From Bursaphelenchus xylophilus (taxonomy: Eukaryota; Nematoda; Chromadorea; Rhabditida; Aphelenchoididae), in assembly GCA_904066235.2 (NCBI GenBank), contig CAJFCV020000005.1, forward strand, positions 9,295,501 to 9,359,500: a stretch of DNA of 64,000 bases. Reading direction: 5' to 3'. A model generated the notes under the pieces. The model ran no database searches. It was not told the DNA's origin and was given only the letters and a program-made list of their open reading frames with translations. The position numbers were made by a program, and so were the translations under genes. Shown piece after piece: positions 1 through 10,761 of the stretch. Within the stretch, counting starts at the first letter, position 1; every line of letters starts with the position of its first letter.

Positions 1-2909
1 ATCTCAAAGGATATAAGTGCGGAAATGAGCATTAGCCTTTTTTAGAAGCCATTACAGACCCCAAAGTATGAAAAACAGTAATGCCACTTAACGAGTATTA
101 AAGCGGCCATACAGTTACGTTCGAGTGCACCTTTAGCGGCTTAGGAGAGCGAAATGTCAACCAAAAAATTTGCGGGGTTTCACAAAAAGCCAAAACTCAT
201 ATTTATAGTTTCTTACCGTCCCAGACGGTATTACCATAATGAGGAATAATCAAACAAGATAACACCAAAGCAGACGGAAGATAATCCGAATAAACGGGCA
301 ATCAAATCAAGTGCTCAACGAGTCCAAGAGTCGATTCCGCCAACAATATTCATCAGAATAATGGGATTGCTCCGAAACAAGACCCGATAAGTCTGACAGC
401 AAACCGTTTATGTTTTAAGCGTGCAAAGATGGCTCGACTGCACGAAAGATTACGGTTTATTACAATAAGCGCGCTATAAACACGAAAAAATTTCATAATG
501 AGAAACAATAAAGTTGCACGGAATGGTGTGTGAAAAGATGCCAAATTTTGGGAAAATGTTTACAAAGTTTTGGAATTCGAGAAACTGCATTAGAGGTCTT
601 CTAAGTAAGTACTTTTTTTCAAAAAGCACAAACTCCGGAGGTCGAAAAACTGATATTTTGTTTTTAACTTATAAGAAATAGCCTTTGCTCTGAATGGTAC
701 TGCTAATGACTTGTAGAAGTGGTCATCTTGGACCGAAACAATCATTTCAAGACGTCGCTGAAGAAGTGTCCCAAGTGTGACGCTCAATTTTTGACAAAGT
801 TTGGCGCGAATCCGAAAATCAGAGGCACGGCATCACAGAGAAGTCCCCCCTCCCCATTTCGGCACTTTATCCATCCAGTATCGGTTGTATTCAAACGAAA
901 TGTCAAAAACGAATTTTTCGTATGGGTTTCCGACCGAAAGATTTCTTTTGTTTTTTTTTATTTTTGTCAATTTCGACACTTGCCTTGGACGAAGTTAAAA
1001 AGTGGCCGGTAGATATTTTTGTTCTATTCTGGGTTGCCGTAGGCCTCAATCCCTCGAGGTTTTTAGGCAAGAGTTTATAGCATTGAGTATGAAACATTTA
1101 CCGCCTACAAGGGCCTCAGAGGGTTTCGTAAAATTTTGAGAAAATTTGAAGGCAAGTGTATCACTAAGTAAAATTAGAGAAATTGGGTGGTCCGAGGGGA
1201 CACCCACAATTTCTGCGGTTTTTTCTAATTGCAAAACAAACCCGAGTTCTCAAAAATGCGCGTTGTTTCTGCCTTTTTTTACCAAAGAGTTGCAACATTC
1301 GAAAAAATATTTGTTTTTTGCCACGCAAACCTTCCGCACTTTGCATACTTTCACAGTGGGCAAGTTCGCGGAATATTGCGGCTGTCTCAGCGAAGCACCA
1401 GCTAAAGTTCGCTGCAACTGATATGTGATCTTGCCCTAAAAATTTTGAAGTAAAAATTTTAAGTCCCATCGTAGTTTGCGCGTCCCAAGTTGAACTATAT
1501 ACACAACTACAACCCCTTTATGTCGGAGACTGCAAATCAAATATAATAAATCGTCTCCGCTCTACAGTAACACAACCAGACAGTCACTTGCGAAAAAAAT
1601 CAAATAATATTCGGCTTCTCCTGAAGCTTAAAGACAGGAAAATGCGAGTACAAGGAAGTTCTTTCATTGAAATACTATTTATGACCGAAAATTCAAAGGA
1701 AAATAAAGGGCATCAAGCTTACGCGATTAGACTGGCCGCAAAATTTTTGTCGTAATTTTAAAGGAAAGTTATAGAAGTCATGCAACTTTCTGAGAAGCTC
1801 TATCATGTGGCTATGATAAATATTGACGAACTAAAAGTCGCTTGTTCCACGCCTCTTATTTTGCAATTACCGTAACAGAATGAAAGCCAAGAAATTTCAA
1901 CCAAAATTCGGCATGTTTTAGACTAGGATACCCTCTGCTACAATGTGGCCAAGTATATTGGTCTCACAATATCAGAGATTCAAAAAAAAGGACTATGGAT
2001 ATGAATACAGGCCAAGTTCGGCGGTCACCTGCGGCTGGCGACAACGTCCAAAAAAGCATGACCGAGAGCGATCCAAAACTGAAATTATACGGACTAGGAG
2101 AGCTCCTTGGGTTCTCTTTTACCACGAATGTTGACCATATCGGCTGGGAAAAGTGTGGAAGTACGGCCAATTTGATCCGCATGAACTGTCGAGGTCGCAC
2201 GCGCTAATTGTTTTCTCACGTCAGCTTTTGTCGTACCGTCGCACGGTGAACTGGCTGACCTATATTATTACTAGTGACAAGGATAGTGATGTATGCAGAC
2301 CGTACCCGCAAAGAGTCAATGGCTTGACTGCCCTTACGCTTTGACTTGAAATCGTTAGAAATCGGTCGTTGTGGAAGTTTATTGGGTATAGTTTGCGGAC
2401 AATAAGCCAGAATGCAAATCTTATAATTTATTATTGTTTAGTTAAAGCTATGATATATACTGAAATAAAAAATCGGCAAAAAATATCATATTTACATACA
2501 TATGCTACCAACGAAGCGGAATTCCTTACACCCTCCTTAAATTCCCAAAGCCGACTAATGTAGTAAACAAACCACATTACGGTCCGGTTCTATTTTCAAA
2601 GAAAAAAATGTTACGCCCTGCGGCTCTCTCCGCCGTCTTCCTAATCAAATGGGTTTACAAGTTGTTGTCTTACGCATTTAATGAGGCCAGAATTGTTCCT
2701 TTCTTTATTGTAAACATCTCTTCTTCATTTAGATCCCACCCTTTCTTTGGCAGCCAAAATAGGGCTTTTCCTTGGAAAAGATGAGGCCAGAATCGTTCAA
2801 CTCGTATGAGTTGAACGTAATTCTGCGGGTCATTTGCATAATTAATCATCGCATTATACTTTTGAGGAACTAGACGGGAATCACGCGTATTCGAAAGGGC
2901 AAGAATACA
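1..2909. other. Gene-poor AT-rich stretch
   Basis: I see no supportable gene here. The only structured piece is a decayed copy of inverted-repeat family R3 at about 823-1041. A locally GC-richer patch at about 2000-2210 has short open frames on both strands, but none has splice sites, homology or a start context that I can defend. Confidence 0.5.
823..1041. repeat. R3 inverted-repeat element, decayed copy
   Basis: This matches the better copy at 10540-10761 along its length. Shared blocks include the 'tatcggttg...caaacgaaatgtc' section, the 'cgaccgaaa' section and the right end 'gggttgccgt'. The left terminal repeat is degraded ('ggcacggcatcac' against 'gcacggcaacccg'). It is a non-autonomous element with no coding capacity. 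Confidence 0.6.
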
Positions 2910-3169
2910 TACAGTGGGGGACCTGATCCAGTGGCAAAAAACGTGCAATTCTGCATCTAGGAAGTATCAAAAAATGTGGCAAAATACCTCCCTTTCCAAG
3001 TGAAAAAAACTCAGATTTCAAAAGCGCGCCCGCTCTTTTTGTGAGGGAAAGGGCGCGCCCTTCAAAACGAAGTTTTTTCACTTGGAGAGGGAAGCATTTT
3101 GCCACATCTTTCATACTTCCCGGATGCAAAATGGTACGTTTTTGCCGTTGAATCAGGTCCCTCACCGTA
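2910..3169. mobile_element. R2 hairpin MITE, copy 1
   Basis: The element starts 'tacagtgggggacctgatcc' and ends with the inverse ('aatcaggtccctcaccgta'). The terminal repeats are about 110 bp, so almost the whole element folds on itself. The centre carries 'gcgcgcccgctc' and its inverse 'gggcgcgccc'. Flanking TA at both ends fits TA target duplications, as in Tc1/mariner-type MITEs. This is inference from the ends, because no transposase is present. Confidence 0.75.
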
Positions 3170-6100
3170 GACAAAAATTTTTTTAAATAGAAAAATTGAA
3201 AGCAAAAATTTAAATTTTGTAATAAAAGGCGATACAAATTTTAAAAAAATACGCTAAATAAAGCAAACATTTATTATTCGAGACTTTGAGCTTTGCAAAA
3301 CCAACAATTTTTTAAAGAATTATGTAGTCACAAATTTCCAAAAAAAGTGGTCATTCTGTATTATTTTGTACCTCAACGTTTGATATCCTCTTTACACCAG
3401 AGTGATAAAAAATTCTGTGAAGGGATCATTGCTCATCAGGAAGAGCAATAAACTCTCCGAGATATAAAGACCGCAAGAAACCAAAAAGTAAAGTTCTTAT
3501 ATAAAGGTTTTGTTATACAAAGAATCATGTATGCCTGACAGTGGCCCCTGTTACTCCTGAAATTATTTTTTACAGCCAGGTTTTGTTGTAGGGGGGGGGG
3601 CTTCATGTAACACCCCGAAAAAAATTACAGAAACTAAAGGAGAAAATGATACTTCCTTAATTTTTCGAAGGTATAAACCATTTCGAAGTTCAAGGTACGA
3701 AAGAGAGAAGATTATCCGAAGAAAAACGGTGTTGAGTTCAGACAAAAAAAAACAATGTTTCATTTCCAAGAATTTTGAGTTACCCCTCAAACAAAGGCTT
3801 CCTTCTGCGACACTTTCAATTCAATTCAACTTATCTACTTCATTCGTTGTGAGACAGGAAAACATGACCGTTAGTCCAGAGGAAACGGAACAGAGTGTGC
3901 AATATGTCACGTAGAAGAACATGATAAGGATTGAAATTACGTATGTGTGATAAGGTAAGAACCCAAGGAAGTCAAAACCAAAGCCATAAAAATGCACTAA
4001 TTTCCGAAATCTTCATTGTTTAAAGGTGGGTCATGCTCTTAAAATGCCACCAACAATTTGATTATATACTAATACAACGCGCCGATTATAGTATATATAA
4101 CGCTGACATAACAGGTACTTTACAAAGTATTTAATACCTCTAAATTTTGTTATTTTTATATAATCCTATTCTTAATATTGTACTTTTACGGCCAAAGGTT
4201 ACAACTGTAGATTAAATTACGCCAGCGTTGTAGGCGTAATTTAACTTTTCACCAACATAAAAATATTATGGTGACATTTTCTAATAATTTTTTATTGTTT
4301 GTTTTCGAGACAAAAAAAAACATTTCCGCGGTTCGAAGGTTTCTGTAAAATTGCCTGTTAAAGGCTGAAAATTGGCGACTTGCACCAACTAAAAGCCTTC
4401 CATGTTGCCTTCAAAAAATGGCTCTGACCTTTTGCCAAGTTTTCCTTGAATACACGTTGGCTTGTCAACAGAAAGTAGACAACATCGCAGGTCGTCTATT
4501 TTCTGCAATAAACAAAAATAGAATGTTGCTCTAAAAATATATTATATATGTATGTATATATACTATATCCCAACATTACCCCACCCCCATCCCCATCTCC
4601 TACCGTACTCCAGTAATCCTGAAACACCCTTCTAATTATCCTTCAAATTAGCAGTCCGAATTGCTAATTAATCGCAGAGAATGGTGGTCACTAAAGTTCT
4701 CTGAATATTTTTGGTGTTGTGTCGAAATTGAGTGCAAAAATGGGCTGACATTGATTTTGAAAAATCAGTGGAAAAAAATCGAAAATTTTGAAAAAAAACC
4801 AGTGCAGTTTTTGGAAAATCGTCGTATGACAAACACAAAAAATGACTGATTTTCCAAAATCAATTTCAATCCATGTGTTCACCGAAACTCTACCCATCAA
4901 CAAAAATAAAAGTCGAGAACTCCTGCGACCACCTTTATACGGTTAGACAAAGGGTCGCACGCCGAAAGACCTTTTGCGGCCAAACAAGATTTTATATACA
5001 TAGACTGTCAGACTTTTTCTATTCTCAGGAATCAAATTTAATTATTACTAATATGCGCTGAGACGATAGAATAGCGGAAACTCGCAGATGCGCTGTATGT
5101 AAATAATCGGCTAGACGAGTAAATGCGAAACAACCCGGAAGGATTCGCGGAAAACGCCGGAAATTGCGGTTAATGTACTCGGGATACGTTTGTGCGGCCA
5201 GAAAACCGTCATATGAGAAGAATTCCGCATAAGAAGCATTGAAGAAGGGCATGCGGGAAGAAATGTTGTTTTTGGTGGTGATTTCGCAAGGCTTACACAG
5301 TAGTTTGGCTGTTTTTAAGAAACCGAATTTGATGGGTAAGCGGACAGCAAACATAAAAATTAAGGTTGTCAGAATCTTCAAGAGGCATTTTAATGTGCAA
5401 CAATGAATAGGAAATTTCAAAGATTTGAGAATGAAAACTCGTAAGAAAGTCATCAGAAATGTTATACTCTCACCGAGATTCCTTGCAGTTTCTAAAAATT
5501 GAGACAAAATGGAGAATAACACGTTTGGCAACAAGTTCAATGTACCAGATTAACATGCGTCCCGGCGAATTTCTTGCAAGCCTCAGCGCAAAATGAATTG
5601 AAACATGCCCTGACTTCGCCGATGGCATATGCGAGACTTCTATCAGTCTGTGGGGGAAAAACGGTCGATCGTGGCGCCTCACGGCATCCCAGGGAGTCTT
5701 CCGCCTCGTTTCGGCCCACCTAGTATGACTGCAAGCCGCGGCTTGGGATTTGGTGCGCGATAGCGGCAATGCGAGACACTTTGCTGCGACGACCCGCCGT
5801 TATTTTCCCAACAGACTGATAGATTGCGCTTTGGAGAAGCAAAGCAACCTGGACTTTGCAAGTTCCGGGTGTACGACGATCCTATTTTCCCAAAGAATCA
5901 TCAAAAATTATACGGTTTAGGAGGGTCTTGTTGGCTATGAGTTCATTATATTATATGTACATACAAAGGTTCCACTATAACAAAAAATAAAATATGATCG
6001 TGGAACAGCATGTTGAGAAAATTTGAAAAAATTTCTTCGCCGTATTCTGAGTTTCCGTATGCCTACAAAACGACACAATAAACTCAAACAGCCACAAAAC

Positions 6101-6606
6101 TTTTAACAACTGGAACATTCCGTTATAGTTTCACCAACGGGAAGTGTAAAATAATAAAAGTAAGAGTGCAATCTCAGAATTCCAAAGTCTTCCGAGAAAA
6201 AAGCGTCCATCTTGAGGACAACGTGACTGCAAACGACGTAAAAAAATGCAAATCAAAGTGGAATTTTAAGGGATTCCGGGACTTCCGCGTATTCGTATAA
6301 GGTCAACGTGACCTGGAATGGGAGGGAAAGGGTTTAAGATTAGTCCCGGGAATCCAATTGGTCCGATTGAATGTTTTTTGGTTGTTTTTGCCAAAAAGTA
6401 CCACAATACTAGACAAAAAACACATTGAGGCCAAATTTATTATACCATCAAAAAGAAAACCGCTAATTTTGGTGATGAATTACCAAAATTAGGGGTGATG
6501 CCGTTGTGTTTTTCCCAGACAAACTGCTAGGAATCACGCGACGAAGGTACGGAGCTCTTTTTTCTCCATGTTCTTTTGCCAATCTTGCATGAAAAAAATC
6601 GATTTT
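3170..6606. other. Non-coding AT-rich stretch
   Basis: I see no gene with splice sites or family resemblance. There is a run of ten G at 3591-3600 and an AT-dinucleotide patch at about 4537-4567. A 171-codon open frame on the minus strand (5025-5540) is listed separately with low confidence. Positions 5550-5870 are GC-richer than their surroundings without an explanation I can support. Confidence 0.4.
5025..5540 (-). CDS. Unassigned open frame, 171 codons
   Basis: This is the longest uninterrupted frame in the first 9 kb. The C-terminal half (about residues 85-155) has mixed, protein-like composition with several Pro, Tyr and Phe, whereas the N-terminal half is Leu/Phe-rich. I recognise no family, signal peptide or clear splice junction, and there is no promoter or polyadenylation signal to frame it. 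It may be an exon of an undetected gene, a gene remnant or chance. I lean towards remnant or chance. Confidence 0.15.
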   Translation of the reverse strand: MNLLPNVLFSILSQFLETARNLGESITFLMTFLRVFILKSLKFPIHCCTLKCLLKILTTLIFMFAVRLPIKFGFLKTAKLLCKPCEITTKNNISSRMPFFNASYAEFFSYDGFLAAQTYPEYINRNFRRFPRILPGCFAFTRLADYLHTAHLRVSAILSSQRILVIIKFDS

Positions 6607-7025
6607 TACAGGGGAAGTACTCCAAGTGCGACGCTCAGATTTTGATGAAACTTGGCACAAATTTAGAGCAATTTTTTCTAAGATATATGCCAGAATCCTA
6701 GCTCGCGCTTTGCAGAAACAACCGAGATTTTTAGATCGAAAGTCGGCGAAAATTTTGGACTTTTTGCCGAATTTCGTCACAAAAAGCTTCATGCCTATTT
6801 CAACCGCAAAGGATAATGTTTCTACAAAAAATCAAAATTTTACGCACGAAACTGCCAAAGTTATGGCCAAAAAGCGCTTTTCTCTCTGACCGCTCTCCAC
6901 GTTTAGCGTGCTCTCTCGGCGGCAAAAATCGTTCGATATCTCGGCGGCGCCCGCAAAGCGCGAGCTAAAACTTTCAGGAATTGATATTTAGTCCATACCC
7001 GACGTGTGTGCAAAATTTAAAGAAT
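6607..7025 (+). mobile_element. R1 element, copy lacking the right end
   Basis: It begins 'ttacaggggaagtac' followed by the family block 'gcgacgctcagattttgatg'. It then runs through the usual interior ('ctcggcggcaaaaatcg', 'atatctcggcggcgcc', 'gatatttagtcc') and stops at 'caaaatttaaagaa', where intact copies would turn into the right terminal repeat. No coding capacity. Confidence 0.8.
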
Positions 7026-8300
7026 TTCATCCAAGAGATAAGTAATAAAAATCAAAAAAAAAAAAAATTTTTGTCAAATAACGACAGCGTCATTATTACT
7101 CAAGCCCTTTCCTGGAAGACCACCAGCGCCAAATCTTCCCAACCCTCCTACGAAAACAACAGCAGCATTTCTTGTCATCTGTCGTCAAAATCTATGGCTT
7201 TTCTCTAACAAATTGGAAAGATTGTGGCCGAAATGACCAGACCTCAGCAGCTATTAAAATTTTTTTATCGCCGTTCCCCTCGAATTTTCGCATTTTTTTA
7301 CACATTCGCCATGGACAATTTGGGTAATTATTTTGATTACCCAAAAAGCGTCACTTCAGTCTGCGCCCGAAAAATGTTAAAGCCGGTCCCGTTAAACTTA
7401 ATCCAGGGCTATTCTCGCGGAGATTTTCACACAATTAATTTCTAAATTCCAATTTCCGCATTAATTTTTTTTTGAATACAAGGATTTTGAGGGAATTAGG
7501 CGAACAAACACATCTTTTGTGGAAGCTCTCTACAGAAGAAATCGGTACAATTTTTTTCAAAAAAAGCCATACTAAGAAATTTCATCCCAAAGTCATAGTC
7601 TAAAACCCCTCCTTTCATCGTTTCCAACTTAATTTACCGCCCCTGAAACAAATAAAAATACTCCGAAATTGCATTATTTCCCTTATCCGAGACCCATCCC
7701 GAGGGTGTTTACAGAAGAAGCACGCGGCATTCCCGTCCATTCCGCTATTATTGGCCAAATTACACTATGCCTTGCATTAGAGAGCAAGTATCTTAAAGAA
7801 AAATGTTAAAAAATAGAAGAAATTTAAAAAAGATGTAAATATTTTTTATGGAAAAAACGCTTAATTTCCATACTACCACACTGTGTCGAATTCTATTAGA
7901 AAACTTTATGGGAAGTAATTCAATAAAGCAAAAATTATTAACTCAATATCGTCTACTTTAGTCTGTTACAAGGTGATTAAATTAAATTTAATTTTTACCC
8001 AGAATTGTTGCGCCATTTTTGATATCAAATTCGAACACTCGACCTTTTTTGGATCTTTTGGTCAAGACTACTTCTTAACTTAGGAATTAACAAATGCCAA
8101 AAAAATTGTTTAAAAACTCCATCAAATTCCTCTAGACGGTATGATTCTTAGTCATCCTCAAGCTACGTCAAAAATTTTCTCGTCAAATGTTAGGAACACT
8201 ACTAAAAACAATTCCTACTGGTTCAAAAAAAAAACGCGTTTTAAATCTGCACCCCTCTGAGCTGAGAGTCATCTGTTTATTTTCACCGAAAAACAGAGCC
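7026..8300. other. No gene seen
   Basis: This is AT-rich sequence with only short open frames. I see no repeat family member, promoter or splice pattern that I can support. Confidence 0.5.
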
Positions 8301-8311
8301 GTCTTCATAAA

Positions 8312-8925
8312 TCATATAATAAACATTTTTCGCCGTACAAAATGATCATACAACTTTTTTTGCCCTCCTTCCGCCGTCTTCTTTAATCTCCGATAATTGG
8401 AAACAAAATTAAAGACGAAAAAAGATACTGGAGCTTTTCGCACCCCGTGAATAGTGTTGCATAGTGTTCTAAGACCATTACAAAACATTAGACGAGTAAT
8501 TCCAAGAAAGGACCAAAAGAGAAAAGTGCAAAGTCCAATAAAAGAACAATGTCTAGGCATCAAAAATGAATAAATAATTGTTGCAAGACTTCAGAGACGT
8601 TTATGGCAAGAGTTCAAAAAACTATGAGTGACTCAACAGGCATCCCTTTTATGGGAATTTTAAAAATTTTTTATTTAAATTAGGTTTGAGTACGTGAAGA
8701 TTGAGATATTGGGAAAAAAGGACGATTAGATTAGATAGGAATGCAAATGCTGTTCCAATAATGACCAAAAATAGCCATTCCGAGAACCAAAAAGTTTTAG
8801 CCGACAATAAAGTCGCAAATCGATTAAGACAATGGAGAATTTGGTATCAAAAAGTATCCCAGAGAGACGGAAACAATAACCGACAACTTTTGGAACATCG
8901 TCGTGGACCCCGCACAAGCTGATAA
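8312..8925 (-). pseudogene. Possible decayed serpentine (7TM) receptor
   Basis: On the minus strand an acceptor-like 'ttttattttag' near 8926 is followed by a frame that reads a hydrophobic helix and stops. About one base out of frame comes a stretch reading 'LNRFATLLSAKTF', then a strongly hydrophobic segment of about 25 residues. This recalls TM3/TM4 of nematode serpentine chemoreceptors, which often have an LNR-type motif. A further minus-strand frame at 8312-8563 has a hydrophobic helix and a basic 'NYRRLKKT' segment like an intracellular loop. The frame breaks suggest a pseudogene. Family assignment is tentative. Confidence 0.3.
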
Positions 8926-9205
8926 GACCTAAAATAAAATTCAAAGGCATTGTATCTTCGTCAGTTTATAACACTTCTTCTTGGCTTAAGGCGTGTTTTC
9001 AAAGCTTTGGCCATCTCAAGATTATAATTAATCAAAGAATTAAAGAATGTTTAATTTCCACGCCACAAATTGCAATTTTTCTGTCAACAATTTTCAAATG
9101 CAGATAATTACGCAATAAAAAAGCCGAAAGCAGAAAATTCATGTCAAAACAAAGCAGCGCAGAAAATAATCAACTAAGCAGAAATAAAAACAAATCAAGG
9201 AGGGG

Positions 9206-9212
9206 TATATAA
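9206..9212 (+). promoter_or_regulatory. TATA box of the 134-aa gene
   Basis: TATATAA in the context 'ggggtatataagg', 84 bases before the start codon at 9290. Transcription would start near 9235-9240, giving a 5' leader of about 50 bases. Confidence 0.7.
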
Positions 9213-9289
9213 GGCCACGAATTTATCAAACTTCTATAACAGATTGAGTTACATCTCAATAATTGACCTCCTCTTCCTCCTTGTTCAAA

Positions 9290-9809
9290 ATGTGCCGTGC
9301 CCGCAAAGCTACCGCTGCTAAGTCCGCCAAGGCCAAGAAGGCGATTCAGAAGCCGGACACTTATGCCTCATTGATGAAGAAGATCATCAATGACAAAATC
9401 ATTGAAGAGTTCGAAGAGGATTCGAAAGAAAATTGTAAGTGATTTTTTATCTTATTTTTAAAGGATTTATTTAAGTATTTCTATGTCATAATTCTTTTAA
9501 TTCCTTTTAATTTTGATGCTATTTATTACCTACGAATATTTCTTTTCAGCCAAGCCTATAACTCGCAGTCAGAAGGCAATCAAAGCCGAACCTATTGAAA
9601 TAGTTAAAGAAGAACCGGTACAAATCAAGGCAGAAGTCGAAAATGTCAAGGAAGAACCGCTCAGCCCAAGGAAGCCCTCAATCCTGCTCTGCGAATGTTG
9701 CTCACCGCCGATGGAGAAATATTCAACCGAACACATGCACCAGTTTTACAACCCGGCATCGGCCTTCAATCAGATGCACCGACTTCCCGTTTCTTACGAT
9801 TGGGAATAA
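9290..9809 (+). CDS. 134-aa basic/acidic protein with four SUMO-consensus motifs
   Basis: Two exons, 9290-9434 and 9550-9809, joined across a 115-base intron (gtaagt...ttttcag, phase 1), give 134 residues. Residues 1-21 are Ala/Lys-rich, recalling histone-H1-like tails. Residues 59-84 hold four psi-K-x-E motifs at even spacing (IKAE 59-62, VKEE 67-70, IKAE 74-77, VKEE 81-84). The last continues as VKEEPLSP, which fits the phosphorylation-dependent SUMO motif. A 'CECC' cysteine cluster lies near residue 95, and the C-terminus is rich in Met, His and aromatic residues. There is no signal peptide. The start is the first ATG after the TATA box. I know no named family; a nuclear, SUMO-modified protein is inference from the motifs. 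Confidence 0.85.
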
Positions 9810-9873
9810 TATTACATTTTAATACATATTATAAATGTTTATAAAATTGTAAATTTTGTTGATTTTGAATATA

Positions 9874-9879
9874 AATAAA
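9874..9879 (+). promoter_or_regulatory. Polyadenylation signal AATAAA
   Basis: AATAAA 65 bases after the stop codon of the 134-aa gene, in an AT-rich 3' flank. Confidence 0.7.
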
Positions 9880-9899
9880 TATCGATATTAAACGTCCGG

Positions 9900-10539
9900 T
9901 TGTTTGTTGTTTTTGTTTCGCTTATTGTCTAGAAAAGTTACAGATCCAGAAAGCTGAACTGAGATTTGTCCGCATCGCTATTTCCGAAGAGAAGCTAAAT
10001 ACGAAAATCGGGTTCCCGTTTATGTTACTGTCCTGGTTCCTCTAAAAATCTAGTAAATCTAAAGATCACGCTAATTTTTATTACATCCACAATCAACCCC
10101 ATACAAAAAATCCATGTGTTATCCCTTCCTATAGTAAATATTATACATATAAGATTTCCGCTTTCAGTACCAAACCCTGCATTCACAAAACAAAATCACA
10201 CCATGCCTACACTTTTTGTAGGTAGCCTCTGGGATTATACATATTTGACGCAGAACCTTCCATTTTCCAATTTCGCGTTTTAATTAAATTTATATAGATT
10301 TCTCCGTAATTTATTTTGTCTGATAAATCAAATGGTAAATTCCGGTAAACGAGGATTTTGTTCGCCATGGGGATTATGCGCTAATAGATAAAGATGATTG
10401 GCTATTTTCAGAGATATCAGCGTATTAAGCGAAGGATACCATATTCGTAAAACGTTGCAAAATTTGGAAGAAACTCTTGGAATTTGAATGTATACTTAGG
10501 GTGCTAAATAAATTGAAGCACGTGGAAATGAAAAGCACC
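9900..10539. other. No gene seen
   Basis: Between the 134-aa gene and the R3 element I see only AT-rich sequence without splice signals or repeats. Confidence 0.5.
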
Positions 10540-10761
10540 GCACGGCAACCCGAAGTGTTTCCTGGCTCCTTTCGACACTTCGCCCATTTTGTATCGGTTG
10601 AGATCAAACGAAATGTCGCAAAAGAATTTTTCGTGGGATTGTGCGACCGAAAAATATTTTTCTCGGAATTATTTTGTTTCTCTTGACAATTTTGACACTT
10701 CGTTTGGACGAAACTCAAAAGTGGGCGGGAAACATTTTTCTTCTATTTCGGGTTGCCGTGC
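10540..10761. mobile_element. R3 MITE, best copy (222 bp)
   Basis: It is bounded by a perfect 15-bp inverted repeat: 'gcacggcaacccgaa' at 10540-10554 and its inverse at 10747-10761. The interior shares several blocks with the copy at 823-1041. The two short open frames inside are by-products of the repeat. Confidence 0.75.
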
